A stretch of DNA of 14,684 nucleotides. Source: Campylobacterales bacterium. Its GTDB lineage: Bacteria > Campylobacterota > Campylobacteria > Campylobacterales > QNZT01. The translations under genes and the position numbers were made by a program. This document shows, in pieces, positions 12,586 through 14,684 of this stretch (the first letter of the stretch is position 1; the number at the start of each line of letters is the position of its first letter). Location of the stretch: contig JALUNR010000030.1 in assembly GCA_027055005.1 (NCBI GenBank), positions 1 to 14,684 on the forward strand, given 5' to 3'. The notes beneath the pieces were generated by a model, which was not told where the DNA came from, ran no database searches, and saw only the letters and a list, made by a program, of their open reading frames with translations.

Positions 12586-14684
12586 CTACCCTCTCTCCCT
12601 CCAACTAAGCAAAGCTGGAAGTAAAACCAAATCAGCTACCAAAGCTATAATCAAAGCTGATGCAGTTATAAGTCCAAAGTTAAAATTTGGTGCAAAATCA
12701 CTTCCCATAAACAGAGCAAAAGATAGAGTTAGGATGATGGTTGTGTAAAGCATAGCTTTTCCACTATATGTAAAGACATAAGATAGTCTATCTTCTATGT
12801 TTAAGCCCTCTTTTTTTGCTAAGAAGTATTTACTAAAGAAGTGGATAGTATCATCTACGGCAACTCCTATGATGATAGCTCCGGCAACTGCCACTCCGAG
12901 ATCTATGTTGATACCAAGCCATCCCATAAGTCCAACTACCAAGATAAGTGGAAGTATGTTAGGCAAGATAAAGATAAACAGCATCTTTAAATCTTTGAAG
13001 ATTAGTATCATGATAAGTGAAACTAATCCCAAAGCCATCGATATAGAGTAGATAAGGGTATTTGTTACATCTTTTTGCATGAAAGCGAACATTTGAGTTT
13101 GTCCATTTAACTCTACTTTGTATGGAGTTTTTGCCCACCACTTTTTTATCCATCCAAGCATCTGCAAATCTTTTGAAGTATCTACCAAGTTTACTTGAGC
13201 AGTTACTCTAAGAAGCCTTTGTTTGATATCCATCTTATCGTTTATCTCCATTCCTTGTGGCAAAGACATAGAGTAAAGAAGTAGGTATTGGGCTATCAAG
13301 TTTTTATCATCTGGTACTTTATAGTATCGCTCATCATTTGAGTGCATCACTTTGTGAAACTCTTTTACTACATCAAGTAGGGAGTTTAAATGTCTTATAT
13401 CTGAAAATCTATTTTGAAACTCTGTATAAAACTTATCTACTGTTTTTAAAAAATTTGGGTCTTTTATGCCATCTTTTTTACCACTATCCAAAACTATCTC
13501 ATAAGCCATAGGACCGGTTAGATGCTTCATGATAAACTCAGTTGATTTTCTTATCTCTACATTTTTTTCAAAGTATCTTATAGTATTTGAATCAACTTTT
13601 ACCTTTGTCAAACCTATCGCAAAAAAGATAAATATCATAGTTACAAAAAGCACTATCTTTTTATCATGAGATACTAAAAAATTAGCATATTTTTTGTATT
13701 TTAGGACAAATTTTTGCTTCTTTAAAGTAGTTTTTACTTTAGACTTTTTCAAAAACAAAAGCAGAGTTGGCATATAAAAAACACTTAAAACCAGTGCCAA
13801 GATGGCTGCCGAAGAGGTAGCAAGTCCTAAAGTTTTTACTGGAACTACATGAGAGATTGCAAGAGATAAAAATCCTATCGCAGTAGTTAGAGAGGTTAGA
13901 AAGATTGGTTGAAAATTTTTGCTAAGAGTTTTGTAAACTGCCTCTTTGTTTTCAACTCCCAAACCTCTATACATACTCCAAACTGAGTAGATATGAACTG
14001 CATCAGCTATACCGATAGCTATGATAAAGACTGGAATATTTGCTGTGAAGTTGTTAAGTTTGTAGCCTAAAAGAACTTGCACTGATAATACTGCCACGAT
14101 AGTTAAAACTACCACACTTAAAGGTATCACAGCTCCACTAACTCTTCTAAAAAGTAAAAGCAGTAAGACAAAAACACTCACAAAAATCATAGGTGTAAAA
14201 GTTGAGCCATCTTTCATAGCGATATTTACAAAAGAGGTTGTAAGAGCTGCTCCACCATTTACCCAGTATTTGTAGCCAGTTTTTGCATGTTCAGCTTCTA
14301 AGATTTTGTTGATATACCCCATAAGCTCAAAACTTATATCCTCTTTTTCTCCAGCTTTTGGAGTAAGTCTGGCACTTATCATGGTAGTTGTTTCATCTTT
14401 TGAGATAAATGAACCTACAAGTTGCCTTTGAGTTAAAGCTATCTTTGCTCTTTGTTTTAGATACTCTTTAGTTAAATCCCCTTTTATAAAATCTTCAACC
14501 AAGATATCATCTGGGTCATCTTTACTTGCATGAATATACTGATATGATGTTAGGGAATCCACCCTTGTTATGTATTTTGTTTTCCAAAGTTTGTCGGTTA
14601 TCCTTTTGATTGAGCTTATAGCTTTTTTGTTGAAGATGCCATTTTTATCTTTGAAGACTATGATAACACTATCATCATTTCCAA
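12586..14684 (-). CDS. RND/MMPL superfamily permease, 5' end beyond window
   Basis: 698 visible residues; the frame stays open through the right edge, and residues upstream of the first in-frame GTG (14562), such as GNDDSVIIVFKDKNG, look like the conserved N-terminal periplasmic part of COG1033 exporters, so the GTG is internal and the gene starts outside the window. In window numbering there is a first membrane cluster at about 160-315, with GIADAVHIYSVW, a second periplasmic domain at about 345-540, and a second membrane cluster at about 540-695 with GVAVDDTIHFFSKY. These paired GxxxD-type motifs lie in the proton-relay helices of RND proteins. The substrate is unknown; lipids or hydrophobic compounds are typical of the family. 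The protein looks intact at its C-terminus, so the cassettes did not disrupt it. Confidence 0.88.
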   Translation of the reverse strand, partial: GNDDSVIIVFKDKNGIFNKKAISSIKRITDKLWKTKYITRVDSLTSYQYIHASKDDPDDILVEDFIKGDLTKEYLKQRAKIALTQRQLVGSFISKDETTTMISARLTPKAGEKEDISFELMGYINKILEAEHAKTGYKYWVNGGAALTTSFVNIAMKDGSTFTPMIFVSVFVLLLLLFRRVSGAVIPLSVVVLTIVAVLSVQVLLGYKLNNFTANIPVFIIAIGIADAVHIYSVWSMYRGLGVENKEAVYKTLSKNFQPIFLTSLTTAIGFLSLAISHVVPVKTLGLATSSAAILALVLSVFYMPTLLLFLKKSKVKTTLKKQKFVLKYKKYANFLVSHDKKIVLFVTMIFIFFAIGLTKVKVDSNTIRYFEKNVEIRKSTEFIMKHLTGPMAYEIVLDSGKKDGIKDPNFLKTVDKFYTEFQNRFSDIRHLNSLLDVVKEFHKVMHSNDERYYKVPDDKNLIAQYLLLYSMSLPQGMEINDKMDIKQRLLRVTAQVNLVDTSKDLQMLGWIKKWWAKTPYKVELNGQTQMFAFMQKDVTNTLIYSISMALGLVSLIMILIFKDLKMLFIFILPNILPLILVVGLMGWLGINIDLGVAVAGAIIIGVAVDDTIHFFSKYFLAKKEGLNIEDRLSYVFTYSGKAMLYTTIILTLSFALFMGSDFAPNFNFGLITASALIIALVADLVLLPALLSWRERG

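Noticed and set aside
12728..12735. GTTAGGAT in the permease gene, similar to the cassette A core
   Set aside because: It lies in an intact membrane-segment coding region, on the opposite strand to the array, without a partner box.
12586..14562. Taking the GTG at 14562 as the true start of the permease
   Set aside because: The frame continues to the window edge with family-like sequence (GNDDSVIIVFKDKNG), so the gene begins outside the window.

Overview
AT-rich chromosomal DNA, most likely from a free-living member of the Campylobacterota (formerly Epsilonproteobacteria; a Sulfurimonas- or Arcobacter-like genome is my guess, not proven). The reasons are the strong AT bias, a histidine kinase of the ArsS type typical of Helicobacter/Campylobacter relatives, sigma70 promoters with good -10 boxes but poor -35 boxes, and a set of Campylobacterota-like housekeeping genes. 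There is no rRNA, tRNA, CRISPR array or insertion sequence.

Layout. Positions 1-1447 (minus): a three-gene operon of two bactofilin-type proteins flanking a small two-helix membrane protein; the last gene runs off the left edge. Positions 1624-3153 (plus): an exported rhodanese-fold protein and a membrane-anchored LysM protein, ending at a strong bidirectional terminator. Positions 3215-5254 (minus): rpsU, a Tat-exported M15/DUF882 peptidase and an aspartate aminotransferase. Positions 5361-7285 (plus): an OmpR-type regulator and its ArsS-like kinase, overlapping by 4 bases. Positions 7322-9053 (minus): rpsI and rplM behind their own promoter, then a DUF808 membrane protein. Positions 9108-9800 (plus): a sirtuin. 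Positions 9817-10413 (minus): an FMN-binding split-barrel protein. Positions 12586-14684 (minus): an RND/MMPL-family permease that runs off the right edge.

The notable part is 10523-12499, between the permease and the FMN protein. It reads as two integron gene cassettes in tandem on the minus strand, with no integrase gene in view. Cassette A (12499 to 11868) carries one gene for a 191-residue protein with two membrane helices. Cassette B (11867 to 10523) carries a 155-residue protein of unknown function followed by a class II Fic protein. Each cassette ends in an attC-like site whose R'' box contains the stop codon of its last gene. Each R'' box is the exact reverse complement of the G^TT core at that cassette's own 5' end, as expected if each cassette was once a circle with a complete attC. 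The array lies about 10 bp downstream of a predicted promoter with a perfect TATAAT box. It is best described as a small attC cluster lacking an integrase (CALIN-like), or as cassettes inserted at a secondary site.

Cassette B also has its own predicted promoter, with three copies of a 7-mer at exact 10-bp spacing over and upstream of the -35 box; this looks like a regulated toxin-like module. Elsewhere, the rpsU leader can form a hairpin pairing its near-complete Shine-Dalgarno sequence with an anti-SD-like arm, a candidate autoregulatory element.
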